Source of the DNA: an uncultured Bacteroides sp.
GTDB taxonomy: Bacteria; Bacteroidota; Bacteroidia; Bacteroidales; Bacteroidaceae
Assembly (NCBI RefSeq): GCF_963678845.1
Contig: NZ_OY787464.1
Location: 1,488,001 to 1,552,000, forward strand
DNA: 64,000 bases
Direction of reading: 5' to 3'
The notes beneath the pieces were generated by a model, which saw only the letters and a program-made list of their open reading frames with translations, ran no database searches and was not told where the DNA came from. A program made the translations under genes and the position numbers. Shown here piece by piece: positions 35,093 through 44,222 of this stretch; positions within the stretch are counted from its first letter, which is position 1, and each line of letters starts with the position of its first letter.

Positions 35093-36712
35093 ATGAATAT
35101 AAAAGACAGAATATTAGAAATTGTCCCCGAAGCACAGTTTGCAGAACAGGGTGACTTAACAGCTACCATTCCTGCCGAATCCTTCCATGCCTTAGCAGAA
35201 AAACTGAGATATGACGAGGATGCGCAATTTGACTTCCTTTTAAGTCTGACCGGTATGGACTGGGGCGAAACACTGGGGGTGGTATACCATCTGGAATCAA
35301 CAAAATACGGTCACAGCATTGTACTTAAGACAATGACTGCCAATCGTGAGAATCCTGAATTACCTTCAGTAACAGATTTATGGAAAACTGCCGATTTTAA
35401 CGAACGCGAAGTGTTTGATTTCTTCGGCATTCGTTTTGTTAACCACAATGATATGCGCCGTTTGTACTTGCGTGAGGACTGGGTAGGCTATCCATTGCGT
35501 AAGGATTATGACGATTCATTGAATCCTTTGCGCATGACCAACGAAGTTACAGAAGACACAACCGATGAGCTTTCACTTGATGATGAAGGTAATTTGGTTA
35601 ACAAAACAAATATTCTTTTCGAAGATAAAGAATATGTTGTTAACATCGGTCCTCAGCACCCTGCAACTCACGGTGTACTTCGTTTCCGTACTTCTCTTGA
35701 AGGAGAAAATATTAAAAAGATTGAACCTTATTGCGGATACATCCACAGAGGTATTGAAAAGATGAATGAAAGTCTGACTTACCCTCAGACACTGGCACTG
35801 ACCGACCGTCTTGATTACCTTGGTGCTCACCAGAACCGCCATGCAGTTTGTATGTGCGTTGAAAAAGCAATGGGTGTAGAAGTATCAGAACGTGTACAAT
35901 ACATTCGTACCATTATGGACGAGCTTCAACGTATTGACTCACACTTACTGTTCTATTCATGTGCCTGCATGGACTTAGGTGCTTTAACAGCATTCTTCTA
36001 TGGCTTCCGCGACCGTGAAAAGATTCTTGATATATTCGAGGCAACAACTGGTGGCCGTTTGATTCAGAACTATAACACCATTGGTGGTGTACAAGCAGAC
36101 ATTGCCCCTGACTTCGTAAAGAACGTAAAAGAATTCATTGTATATCTTCGTCCTATTCTTAAAGAATATCATGACGTATTTACAGGTAACGTAATTACTC
36201 AGCAACGTTTTAAAAATGTTGGTGTTCTTACTCGCGAAGATGCTATTTCATTCGGTGCTACCGGAGGTACAGGACGTGCTTCAGGATGGGCATGTGACAC
36301 ACGTAAGCGCAAACCTTACGCTATGTATGGCAAAGTAGACTTTAAAGAAATTGTTTACACTGAAGGTGACTGTTTTGCTCGTTACATGGTTCGTATGGAC
36401 GAGATTCTTGAATCAATGAAGATCATCGAACAACTGATTGACAATATCCCAGAGGGAGACTATCAAGTGAAAATGAAACCTATTATCCGTGTACCTGAAG
36501 GTAACTACTTTGCATCTGTTGAAGGTAGCCGTGGAGAATTTGGTGTATTTATTGAAAGCCATGGAGATAAATTCCCATACCGTATGAAGTATCGTTCAAC
36601 CGGACTTCCTTTGGTTTCGGTAGTAGATACCATCACACGCGGTGCAAAAATTGCAGACTTAATCTCAATTGGTGCAACGCTTGACTATGTAGTACCTGAT
36701 ATTGATAGATAA
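35093..36712 (+). CDS. nuoCD: NADH-quinone oxidoreductase subunit C/D fusion
   Basis: The 539-residue product fuses NuoC to NuoD. NuoC covers about residues 1-150, with WKTADFNEREVFDFFGI and RLYLREDWVGYPLRKDY. NuoD runs from about 180 to the end, with NIGPQHPATHGVLRF, EPYCGYIHRGIEKMNE, YLGAHQNRHAVCMCVEKAMG and a C-terminal SIGATLDYVVPDIDR. The NuoD part lines the quinone pocket with NuoB. The C/D fusion is known from several phyla. The start is tight behind nuoB. Confidence 0.96.
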   Translation: MNIKDRILEIVPEAQFAEQGDLTATIPAESFHALAEKLRYDEDAQFDFLLSLTGMDWGETLGVVYHLESTKYGHSIVLKTMTANRENPELPSVTDLWKTADFNEREVFDFFGIRFVNHNDMRRLYLREDWVGYPLRKDYDDSLNPLRMTNEVTEDTTDELSLDDEGNLVNKTNILFEDKEYVVNIGPQHPATHGVLRFRTSLEGENIKKIEPYCGYIHRGIEKMNESLTYPQTLALTDRLDYLGAHQNRHAVCMCVEKAMGVEVSERVQYIRTIMDELQRIDSHLLFYSCACMDLGALTAFFYGFRDREKILDIFEATTGGRLIQNYNTIGGVQADIAPDFVKNVKEFIVYLRPILKEYHDVFTGNVITQQRFKNVGVLTREDAISFGATGGTGRASGWACDTRKRKPYAMYGKVDFKEIVYTEGDCFARYMVRMDEILESMKIIEQLIDNIPEGDYQVKMKPIIRVPEGNYFASVEGSRGEFGVFIESHGDKFPYRMKYRSTGLPLVSVVDTITRGAKIADLISIGATLDYVVPDIDR

Positions 36713-36728
36713 ATAAAATAAAAAAGAT

Positions 36729-37805
36729 ATGTTTGATTTTAGTATAGTTTCAAGCTGGATACATGGCCTGCTGACAGGATTCATGCCTGAAGGTTTAGCC
36801 ATTTTCCTGGAATGTGTTGTCATTGGCGTTTGCATTATGCTAATGTATGCTGTTCTTGCTATTATCCTTATTTATATGGAGCGCAAGGTATGTGCATTCT
36901 TCCAATGTCGTCTCGGCCCTAACCGCGTTGGTAAATACGGTTTAATGCAGGTATTTGCCGATGTATTCAAAATGTTGATCAAAGAGATTATCACTCTGAA
37001 AAACTCGGATCGGTTGCTTTACAACCTGGCTCCTTACATGGTGATTCTCGCTTCTATTCTCTCATTTGCTTGCCTTCCTATTAATAAAGGAATGGAAATC
37101 ATTAATTTTAATATTGGTGTATTCTTCCTTATGGCCGCTTCTTCTATCGGAGTAGTAGGTATCCTGCTTGCAGGTTGGAGTAGTAACAATAAGTTCACAT
37201 TAATTGGTGCCATGCGTAGTGGTGCACAGATTATCAGTTATGAACTTTCAGTTGGTCTTTCCATTCTTACAATGGTTGTATTGACAGGAACCATGTCTTT
37301 CTCTGAAATTGTAGAAAAGCAGGCTGACGGATGGAATATTTTCAAAGGACATATTCCTGCGCTAATTGCTTTCATCATCTACCTGATTGCTGGTAATGCT
37401 GAAACCAACCGTGGTCCGTTTGACTTACCTGAAGCTGAATCTGAGCTTACTGCCGGATATCACACAGAATATTCAGGTATGCACTTCGGATTCTTCTACC
37501 TTGCAGAATACCTTAACTTGTTTATCGTATCGGGTGTAGCAGCAACAGTCTTCTTAGGAGGATGGATGCCATTCCACGTTTCTGGACTCGACGGATTCAA
37601 TGCAATCATGGATTTCATTCCTGGATTTGTATGGTTCTTTGCAAAAGCGTTCTTTGTAGTCTTCCTGCTTATGTGGATTAAGTGGACATTCCCACGTTTA
37701 CGTATCGACCAGATATTGAGACTGGAATGGAAATTTTTAGTTCCAATCAGCATGTTTAACCTATTACTGATGGTACTCATCGTTGTATTTGGATTACACT
37801 TTTAA
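36729..37805 (+). CDS. nuoH: NADH-quinone oxidoreductase subunit H
   Basis: The 358-residue product has about eight membrane spans and the NuoH landmarks MERKVCAFFQCRLGPNRVGKYGLMQVFADVFKML, GWSSNNKFTLIGAMRSGAQIISYE and AETNRGPFDLPEAESELTAGYHTEYSG. It joins the membrane arm to the quinone chamber and carries the acidic loop that links quinone chemistry to proton movement. Gene order after nuoCD lacks nuoE, nuoF and nuoG. Confidence 0.96.
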   Translation: MFDFSIVSSWIHGLLTGFMPEGLAIFLECVVIGVCIMLMYAVLAIILIYMERKVCAFFQCRLGPNRVGKYGLMQVFADVFKMLIKEIITLKNSDRLLYNLAPYMVILASILSFACLPINKGMEIINFNIGVFFLMAASSIGVVGILLAGWSSNNKFTLIGAMRSGAQIISYELSVGLSILTMVVLTGTMSFSEIVEKQADGWNIFKGHIPALIAFIIYLIAGNAETNRGPFDLPEAESELTAGYHTEYSGMHFGFFYLAEYLNLFIVSGVAATVFLGGWMPFHVSGLDGFNAIMDFIPGFVWFFAKAFFVVFLLMWIKWTFPRLRIDQILRLEWKFLVPISMFNLLLMVLIVVFGLHF

Positions 37806-37818
37806 TTAATAGAAAGAT

Positions 37819-38286
37819 ATGAATAGTTTTAATCAATATATGTGCTCACTGTTTGGTGCAATAAAGACCTTATTAATAGGTATGAAAACCACCATCACAG
37901 TATTCTTCCGCAAGAAGGTCACTGAGCAATACCCTGAAAACAGGGCTACTTTGAAAATATCAGACCGTTTCCGCGGCACACTGGTAATGCCTCATGATGA
38001 GAACAACCAACACAAGTGTGTTGCCTGCGGACTTTGTCAGATGGCTTGTCCAAATGACACCATCAACATAACTTCAGAAATGGTTACCGACGAAGAAGGT
38101 AAAAAGAAGAAAGTATTAGTGAAATATCAATATGACCTTGGAAGCTGCATGTTCTGCCAACTATGTGTAAATGCATGCCCTCACGATGCCATTAAGTTTG
38201 ATAATTCCTTCGAACACGCTGTCTTTACCCGCGACAAGCTAGTTAAGCAACTTAATAATGAAGGTTCAACAGTAGTAAAAAAGTAA
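37819..38286 (+). CDS. nuoI: NADH-quinone oxidoreductase subunit I (2x[4Fe-4S])
   Basis: The 155-residue product has two ferredoxin motifs. The first uses Cys67, 70, 73 and 77 (CVACGLCQMACP) and the second Cys110, 113, 116 and 120 (CMFCQLCVNACP), each ending with the usual CP. These bind clusters N6a and N6b, which carry electrons to NuoB. In enzymes without NuoEFG this subunit is the likely point where ferredoxin or another donor enters. It lies 13 bases after nuoH and abuts nuoJ. Confidence 0.95.
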   Translation: MNSFNQYMCSLFGAIKTLLIGMKTTITVFFRKKVTEQYPENRATLKISDRFRGTLVMPHDENNQHKCVACGLCQMACPNDTINITSEMVTDEEGKKKKVLVKYQYDLGSCMFCQLCVNACPHDAIKFDNSFEHAVFTRDKLVKQLNNEGSTVVKK

Positions 38287-38805
38287 ATGAATATGGATAT
38301 CACACTTCAACAAGTAGCATTCTTCGTAGTGGCGATCTTCATCACCGTATTCTCGGTGCTGACAGTTACCACCAGTAAGATTCTGCGCTCAGCCACTTAT
38401 CTGCTGTTCGTCTTATTCGGCACAGCAGCCATCTATTTCCTATTGGACTATACGTTCCTGGGAGCTGTACAATTAATGGTCTATGCAGGAGGTATTGTCG
38501 TCCTGTACGTGTTCTCGATACTTCTTACCAACTCTGATCAGAGTCTTAATAAGAAGTTAAATAAAAGCAAGCTCTTCGCCAGTCTGGTTACAGCTATTGC
38601 CGGTGCTGCACTTGTTTTATTTATTGTTCTGACTCATGGCTTTGTTCCAACAGCTTCAGCTGAAACTGGTGAGCTAGGTATGAAAACGATTGGTCATGCA
38701 CTGATGGGCAGCGACAAATATCAATACCTGTTGCCATTCGAGGCAATCAGTATATTGTTGCTGGCTTGTATCATCGGAGGTTTAGTAATCGCACGTAAAA
38801 GATAA
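38287..38805 (+). CDS. nuoJ: NADH-quinone oxidoreductase subunit J
   Basis: The 172-residue product has five membrane spans with the NuoJ motif LLDYTFLGAVQLMVYAGGIVVLYVFSILL, whose third helix contains the pi-bulge region. NuoJ is part of the E-channel of the membrane arm. Its start codon immediately follows the nuoI stop. A downstream ATG at codon 3 is also possible. Confidence 0.94.
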   Translation: MNMDITLQQVAFFVVAIFITVFSVLTVTTSKILRSATYLLFVLFGTAAIYFLLDYTFLGAVQLMVYAGGIVVLYVFSILLTNSDQSLNKKLNKSKLFASLVTAIAGAALVLFIVLTHGFVPTASAETGELGMKTIGHALMGSDKYQYLLPFEAISILLLACIIGGLVIARKR

Positions 38806-38811
38806 AAGAGA

Positions 38812-39123
38812 ATGGAAATACATGTAGAATATTATTTAATAATAAGCACCATCATGATGTTTGCAGGAATCTTCGGATTCTTTACCCGCAAAAACACACT
38901 GGCAATGCTTATCTCATTGGAACTTATATTGAACGCATCAGACATCAACTTTGCAGTATTTAACCGTTATTTGTTCCCTGCTCAGTTAGAAGGTCACTTC
39001 TTCACGCTCTTTGCCATTGCTATCGCAGCAGCCGAAACAGCTGTTGGTATTGCAATTATTATCAATATCTACCGTAACATACGGGGTATTCAAGTAAAGG
39101 ACATCGAAGAGATGAAACATTAA
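38812..39123 (+). CDS. nuoK: NADH-quinone oxidoreductase subunit K
   Basis: The 103-residue product has three membrane spans. It contains MLISLELILNASDINF with the conserved buried glutamate, and FAIAIAAAETAVGIAIIINIYR with the second one. These glutamates belong to the proton path linking NuoH to the antiporter-like subunits. It lies six bases after nuoJ. Confidence 0.95.
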   Translation: MEIHVEYYLIISTIMMFAGIFGFFTRKNTLAMLISLELILNASDINFAVFNRYLFPAQLEGHFFTLFAIAIAAAETAVGIAIIINIYRNIRGIQVKDIEEMKH

Positions 39124-39136
39124 TTAAAGAGACATT

Positions 39137-41050
39137 ATGGAATATACAATATTTATCTTACTGCTTCCGGTGCTGATGTTCCTTTTCTTAGGATTAGCGG
39201 GACATAAACTTAAACCGAACGTAGCAGGAATATTTGGAACAATATCTTTGGGTATTGTTGCTGTGTTATCCTACCTCACAGCATGGAATTATTTTACAAC
39301 TCCACGAGTAAACGGAGTTTTTCAGACGATCATCCCATTCAAAGTTGAATGGCTTCGTTTCACCGAACATCTACACATTGATTTAGGTATCTTCCTTGAT
39401 CCTATTTCTGTTATGATGTTAGTGGTTATTTCCACAGTATCACTGATGGTACACATCTACAGTATGGGATACATGCACGGAGAAAAAGGTTTTCAACGCT
39501 ACTATGCGTTCCTTTCACTTTTCACCTTTGCAATGCTTGGACTAGTTTTAGCTACTAATATCTTCCAGATGTATATTTTCTGGGAACTTGTAGGTGTATC
39601 TTCTTATTTGCTTATTGGATTCTATTATACCAAACCAACCGCGATAGCAGCTTCTAAGAAAGCGTTTATTGTTACGCGTTTTGCCGACTTAGGCTTTTTG
39701 GCTGGTATTTTGGTTCTATCATTCTTCTCTCAAACTTTCAATTTCACTGACCTGATGAACGGATCTTGCAGCACACTACTTCAAAGTGCTGCCGGACAAA
39801 CATTCCTTGGTGGAAGTGTAGTTGCCTGGGGATTGGGACTTATGTTTTTAGGTGGTGCCGGTAAAAGTGCCATGTTCCCATTCCATATTTGGTTGCCAGA
39901 TGCAATGGAAGGTCCAACTCCTGTTTCTGCATTGATCCATGCTGCAACAATGGTTGTTGCTGGTGTATATTTAGTTGCCAGAATGTTCCCACTTTATATT
40001 GGCTATGCGCCAGATGTATTGGCAGGAATTGCTTATATCGGAGCATTCACAGCTCTATTCTCGGCTACCATCGCTTGTGTACAAACAGATATCAAACGTG
40101 TGCTTGCTTTCTCAACCATCTCTCAGATTGGTTTCATGATTGTAGCATTAGGTGTTTGTACCGGAATGGATCCACATGAAGGATTAGGTTACATGGCTTC
40201 CATGTTCCACTTGTTCACACACGCCATGTTTAAGGCTTTATTATTCCTTGGAGCTGGTTCTATTATCCATGCAGTTCACAGCAATGAAATGGATCACATG
40301 GGTGGTCTTCGCAAATATATGCCTATCACTCACATTACTTTCCTTATTGCATGTTTGGCTATCGCAGGTATTCCTTTTTTCTCCGGATTCTTCAGTAAGG
40401 ATGAAATATTGGCAGCAGCGTTCAAGTTCAGCCCTGTTATCGGATGGTTAATGACATTTGTTGCTGGTCTTACAGCATTCTATATGTTCCGTCTTTATTA
40501 CAATATATTCTGGGGTAAAGAAGCAGAACACGAACACACTCCTCACGAATCTCCACTTGTAATGACATTCCCATTGATGTTCCTTGCAGCTGTAACTTTA
40601 GTTGCCGGATTCATTCCATTCGGAAACTTTGTGAGCAGTAACGGTGAAGCTTATCATATCCATCTGGATATGCTTGTAGCTTCAATCAGTGTATGTGTTG
40701 CAGTAATAGCAATTATTATTGCTACCATCTTCTATCGCAAGCCGGAACAAACAATTCCAAACATGTTGGGCAAAAAGTTCCGTGGACTACATACAGCAGC
40801 TACTCATCGTTTCTATATTGACGAGGTTTGGATGTTTATAACTCATAAAATTATCTTCCGTTGTATCTCCACTCCTATTGCCTGGTTTGACCGCCACGTA
40901 GTAGATGGATTCATGAATTTCCTTGCATGGAGTACTCAGGAAGCATCATTTTCTATCCGCGGTTTCCAATCGGGACGTGTTCAGCAATACGCTTATGTAT
41001 TCCTGATAGGTGCGTTAGTTATTATTGTAGGATTACTTCTATTTATCTAA
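39137..41050 (+). CDS. nuoL: NADH-quinone oxidoreductase subunit L (proton-pumping)
   Basis: The 637-residue product has about fifteen membrane spans and Mrp-antiporter-like motifs. These are FWELVGVSSYLLIGFYY with the key glutamate, GAGKSAMFPFHIWLPDAMEGPTPVSALIHAATMV with the key lysine and histidines, and QTDIKRVLAFSTISQIGFM. The C-terminal part includes the lateral helix region. It is the distal proton pump of complex I. The spacing of 13 bases from nuoK and 18 to nuoM fits one operon. Confidence 0.96.
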   Translation: MEYTIFILLLPVLMFLFLGLAGHKLKPNVAGIFGTISLGIVAVLSYLTAWNYFTTPRVNGVFQTIIPFKVEWLRFTEHLHIDLGIFLDPISVMMLVVISTVSLMVHIYSMGYMHGEKGFQRYYAFLSLFTFAMLGLVLATNIFQMYIFWELVGVSSYLLIGFYYTKPTAIAASKKAFIVTRFADLGFLAGILVLSFFSQTFNFTDLMNGSCSTLLQSAAGQTFLGGSVVAWGLGLMFLGGAGKSAMFPFHIWLPDAMEGPTPVSALIHAATMVVAGVYLVARMFPLYIGYAPDVLAGIAYIGAFTALFSATIACVQTDIKRVLAFSTISQIGFMIVALGVCTGMDPHEGLGYMASMFHLFTHAMFKALLFLGAGSIIHAVHSNEMDHMGGLRKYMPITHITFLIACLAIAGIPFFSGFFSKDEILAAAFKFSPVIGWLMTFVAGLTAFYMFRLYYNIFWGKEAEHEHTPHESPLVMTFPLMFLAAVTLVAGFIPFGNFVSSNGEAYHIHLDMLVASISVCVAVIAIIIATIFYRKPEQTIPNMLGKKFRGLHTAATHRFYIDEVWMFITHKIIFRCISTPIAWFDRHVVDGFMNFLAWSTQEASFSIRGFQSGRVQQYAYVFLIGALVIIVGLLLFI

Positions 41051-41068
41051 ATAAAAAACAGAATAGAT

Positions 41069-42556
41069 ATGAACTTTTTAACATTATTCGTACTCGTACC
41101 TCTCTTAATGATCGTTGGGCTTTGGCTCAGCCGCAACATTAAGCAAATCAGAGGTGTGATGGTTGCAGGTTCTACACTACTGCTAGTACTGGCAGGTGTA
41201 CTAACCTACATGTATCTTGCTGAACGGGGAGCCGGCGATACTGCAGAAATGCTTTTCAGATCAGACATTATGTGGTATGCACCACTAAATATACAATTTT
41301 CTCTGGGAGTAGATGGTATTTCAGTAGCAATGCTGTTATTATCTGCTGTAATTGTGTTTACAGGAACATTTGCTTCCTGGCAAATGGCAGTACAAACTAA
41401 GGAATATTTCCTGTGGTTCTGCTTATTGTCATTAGGAGTTTTTGGATTCTTCATCACAATAGACTTGTTTGTCATGTTCATGTTCTACGAAATTGCTCTT
41501 ATCCCGATGTACTTACTCATCGGAGTATGGGGTAGTGGTAAAAAAGAATATGCAGCAATGAAGCTTACATTGATGTTGATGGGTGCTTCGGCCATGTTGT
41601 TGGTTGGTATCTTAGGAATCTATTTCTGTTCTGGTGCAACAACCATGAACATTCTGGAAATTGCAAAACTGCACAACATTCCTTTGAATTCCCAATTGAT
41701 CTTCTTCCCACTTACATTCCTGGGATTTGGTGTTCTTGGTGCTCTGTTCCCATTCCATACATGGTCTCCTGACGGTCATGCTTCAGCCCCTACGGCTGTA
41801 TCTATGCTTCATGCCGGAGTACTTATGAAACTGGGAGGTTATGGATGTTTCCGTGTTGCAATGTACTTAATGCCTCAAGCTGCAGATCAACTGGGCTGGA
41901 TATTCTTAATCCTGACTTCAATCAGTGTGGTTTACGGAGCATTCAGTGCTATTGTTCAAAAGGACTTGAAATACATCAATGCTTATTCTTCAGTAAGTCA
42001 CTGTGGTTTGGTATTGTTCGCTATCCTAATGGCAAACCAGACAGCAACTACTGGTGCTGTGATTCAAATGTTATCACACGGTTTAATGACAGCCCTCTTC
42101 TTCGCCTTGATCGGTATGATTTACGGACGTACTCATACTCGTGATATCCGTGAACTGAGCGGTTTGATGAAAATCATGCCATTCCTTTCTGTTTGTTATG
42201 TAATTGCCGGTCTTGCCAACCTTGGTTTACCAGGATTAAGCGGTTTCGTTGCTGAGATGACAATCTTCGTTGGTTCATTCCAACACACAGATATGTTCCA
42301 CAGAACAGTTACTATTATCGCAACAACATCAATTGTAATTACAGCGGTATATATTCTTCGTCTGGTTGGAAAGATTCTTTATGGAACACCTGAAAACAAA
42401 GAGCATCTGAAACTTACAGATGCAACCTGGGATGAGAGATTCTCTGTAATCTGTCTGATAATTGCTGTTGCCGGAATTGGTATTGCTCCTTTCTGGATCA
42501 GCAATATGATTAGCGATAGTGTATTACCTGTAGTAAACGCTCTGACCAATTTATAA
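41069..42556 (+). CDS. nuoM: NADH-quinone oxidoreductase subunit M (proton-pumping)
   Basis: The 495-residue product has about fourteen membrane spans. It has SLGVDGISVAMLLLSA, MFMFYEIALIPMYLLIGVWG with the key glutamate, LGALFPFHTWSPDGHASAPTAVSMLHAGVLMKLGGYG, and QKDLKYINAYSSVSHCGLV. This is the middle antiporter-like pump of the membrane arm. Length is normal and no defect is seen. Confidence 0.96.
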   Translation: MNFLTLFVLVPLLMIVGLWLSRNIKQIRGVMVAGSTLLLVLAGVLTYMYLAERGAGDTAEMLFRSDIMWYAPLNIQFSLGVDGISVAMLLLSAVIVFTGTFASWQMAVQTKEYFLWFCLLSLGVFGFFITIDLFVMFMFYEIALIPMYLLIGVWGSGKKEYAAMKLTLMLMGASAMLLVGILGIYFCSGATTMNILEIAKLHNIPLNSQLIFFPLTFLGFGVLGALFPFHTWSPDGHASAPTAVSMLHAGVLMKLGGYGCFRVAMYLMPQAADQLGWIFLILTSISVVYGAFSAIVQKDLKYINAYSSVSHCGLVLFAILMANQTATTGAVIQMLSHGLMTALFFALIGMIYGRTHTRDIRELSGLMKIMPFLSVCYVIAGLANLGLPGLSGFVAEMTIFVGSFQHTDMFHRTVTIIATTSIVITAVYILRLVGKILYGTPENKEHLKLTDATWDERFSVICLIIAVAGIGIAPFWISNMISDSVLPVVNALTNL

Positions 42557-42576
42557 CGAATTAAAATCTGAAGAAA

Positions 42577-43998
42577 ATGGATTATAGTCAATTTCTATAT
42601 ATGAAAGAAGAGCTGTCGCTCATTGCAGTTATTGTTCTTTTGCTACTGTTCGATCTGCTGGCAGGAGAAAAAGGACGCAAATACTTTTCATTGACAGCTT
42701 GTTCGCTACTTGGCGTTCACACGCTGATAAATCTGATCCCCTCTGCACCGGCTGAGATGTTTGGCGGTATGTATTATTATACCCCAATAATGACCATCGT
42801 GAAGAGTATTCTCTCTTTTGGAACAGTGATTGTGTTTATGCAGGCACACACATGGTTGCAACGTGAAGACACTAATATTAAACAAGGAGAGTTCTATGTA
42901 CTTACATTATCTACTCTGCTGGGTATGTATTTCATGATTGGATCCGGAAACTTCCTGATGTTCTTCATCGGACTGGAAACAGCTTCTATCCCAATGGCAG
43001 CTTTGGTTGCCCTTGACAAATACAGACACAACTCTGCAGAGGCTGGTGCTAAATACATCCTTACTGCCATGTTCTCTTCAGGACTGTTATTGTTTGGTTT
43101 ATCCATGATATACGGTTCTTGCGGAACACTTTACTTTAATGACATACCTGCAGCTTTAAATGGAAACATGATGCAGATTATGGCATTTGCATTCTTCTTC
43201 ACTGGTATGGGATTCAAGATTTCATTGGTTCCTTTCCACTTGTGGACAGCCGACGTTTACCAAGGTGCACCAACAACTGTTACATCTTACCTTTCAGTTA
43301 TATCTAAAGGATCTGCAGCATTTGTGTTGCTTACTATCCTTACTAAAGTATTCGGTCCAATGATTGCTCAATGGCAGGCAGTACTTTACGGAGTGATAAT
43401 TATTACAATCACAATGGCCAACCTGTTCGCTATCCGCCAACAGAACCTGAAAAGATTCCTTGCATTCTCTTCTATCTCTCAGGCTGGTTATATTATGCTG
43501 GGTGTAATTGGAGGAACAGCAATGAGCATGACTTCTTTAGTCTATTATGTACTTGTTTACATCGTGGCCAACTTAGCTGCTTTTGGTATCATTTCAATTA
43601 TTGAACAAAAAAGTGATAAGGTAGAACTGGATGATTACAATGGTTTGTATCTAACAAATCCTAAGCTTTCATTCATCATGACTTTAGCCTTATTCTCACT
43701 GGCAGGTATTCCTCCTTTCGCTGGATTCTTCAGTAAGATCTTTATCTTTATGGCTGCATTCAAGAGTGGTTTCTACTTACTTGTATTCATTGCATTGGTA
43801 AATACTGTTATTTCTTTGTATTACTATTTATTAGTAGTTAAAGCAATGTATATCAACAAGAACGAGAATCCTATTGCAACCTTTAAAAGCGACAATTATA
43901 CTAAGGTAAGCTTAGCAATCTGCTTAATTGGTATTGTTGGATTAGGTCTTGCAAGTATCGTATATGAAACAATCAATGCTTTCAGCTACGGTCTGTAA
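42577..43998 (+). CDS. nuoN: NADH-quinone oxidoreductase subunit N (proton-pumping)
   Basis: The 473-residue product has about fourteen membrane spans. It has FFIGLETASIPMAALVALD with the key glutamate, MGFKISLVPFHLWTADVYQGAPTTVTSYLSVISKGSA with the lysine, and RQQNLKRFLAFSSISQAGYIMLG. It is the proximal antiporter-like pump and the last gene of the operon. A strong terminator follows 33 bases after the stop. Confidence 0.96.
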   Translation: MDYSQFLYMKEELSLIAVIVLLLLFDLLAGEKGRKYFSLTACSLLGVHTLINLIPSAPAEMFGGMYYYTPIMTIVKSILSFGTVIVFMQAHTWLQREDTNIKQGEFYVLTLSTLLGMYFMIGSGNFLMFFIGLETASIPMAALVALDKYRHNSAEAGAKYILTAMFSSGLLLFGLSMIYGSCGTLYFNDIPAALNGNMMQIMAFAFFFTGMGFKISLVPFHLWTADVYQGAPTTVTSYLSVISKGSAAFVLLTILTKVFGPMIAQWQAVLYGVIIITITMANLFAIRQQNLKRFLAFSSISQAGYIMLGVIGGTAMSMTSLVYYVLVYIVANLAAFGIISIIEQKSDKVELDDYNGLYLTNPKLSFIMTLALFSLAGIPPFAGFFSKIFIFMAAFKSGFYLLVFIALVNTVISLYYYLLVVKAMYINKNENPIATFKSDNYTKVSLAICLIGIVGLGLASIVYETINAFSYGL

Positions 43999-44031
43999 AT
44001 TCAGATAATCAAGGTTTAAGACCTTTCCCTA

Positions 44032-44077
44032 TAAGTAACGGGTTGAAAAGTATTTCTACTTTTCAACCCGTTACTTA
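44032..44077 (+). terminator. Strong terminator of the nuo operon
   Basis: A perfect 20-bp stem (44032-44051 with 44058-44077; core AACGGGTTGAAAAGT) closes a 6-base loop and is followed by TTTTATTTG. It may also act on the minus strand, because a T-rich stretch flanks the other side weakly. Confidence 0.92.
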
Positions 44078-44104
44078 TTTTATTTGCAAGATAAAGAAAT
44101 TAAA

Positions 44105-44144
44105 ATAGAGAGTCTACATGACTTTGTCACAGCAGACTCTCTAT
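44105..44144 (-). terminator. Terminator hairpin after the GH2 gene
   Basis: ATAGAGAGTCT (44105-44115) and AGACTCTCTAT (44134-44144) form an 11-bp perfect stem around an 18-base loop. Read on the minus strand, it lies about 80 bases after the GH2 stop and is followed by TTTTAATTTC. Confidence 0.75.
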
Positions 44145-44222
44145 CAACATTGGCATTGTTTAGCAGAAAATTTTATCTAACCAATAAAACAAAAGTTATC
44201 GATGCCGGTGTTTCTCCAATGT

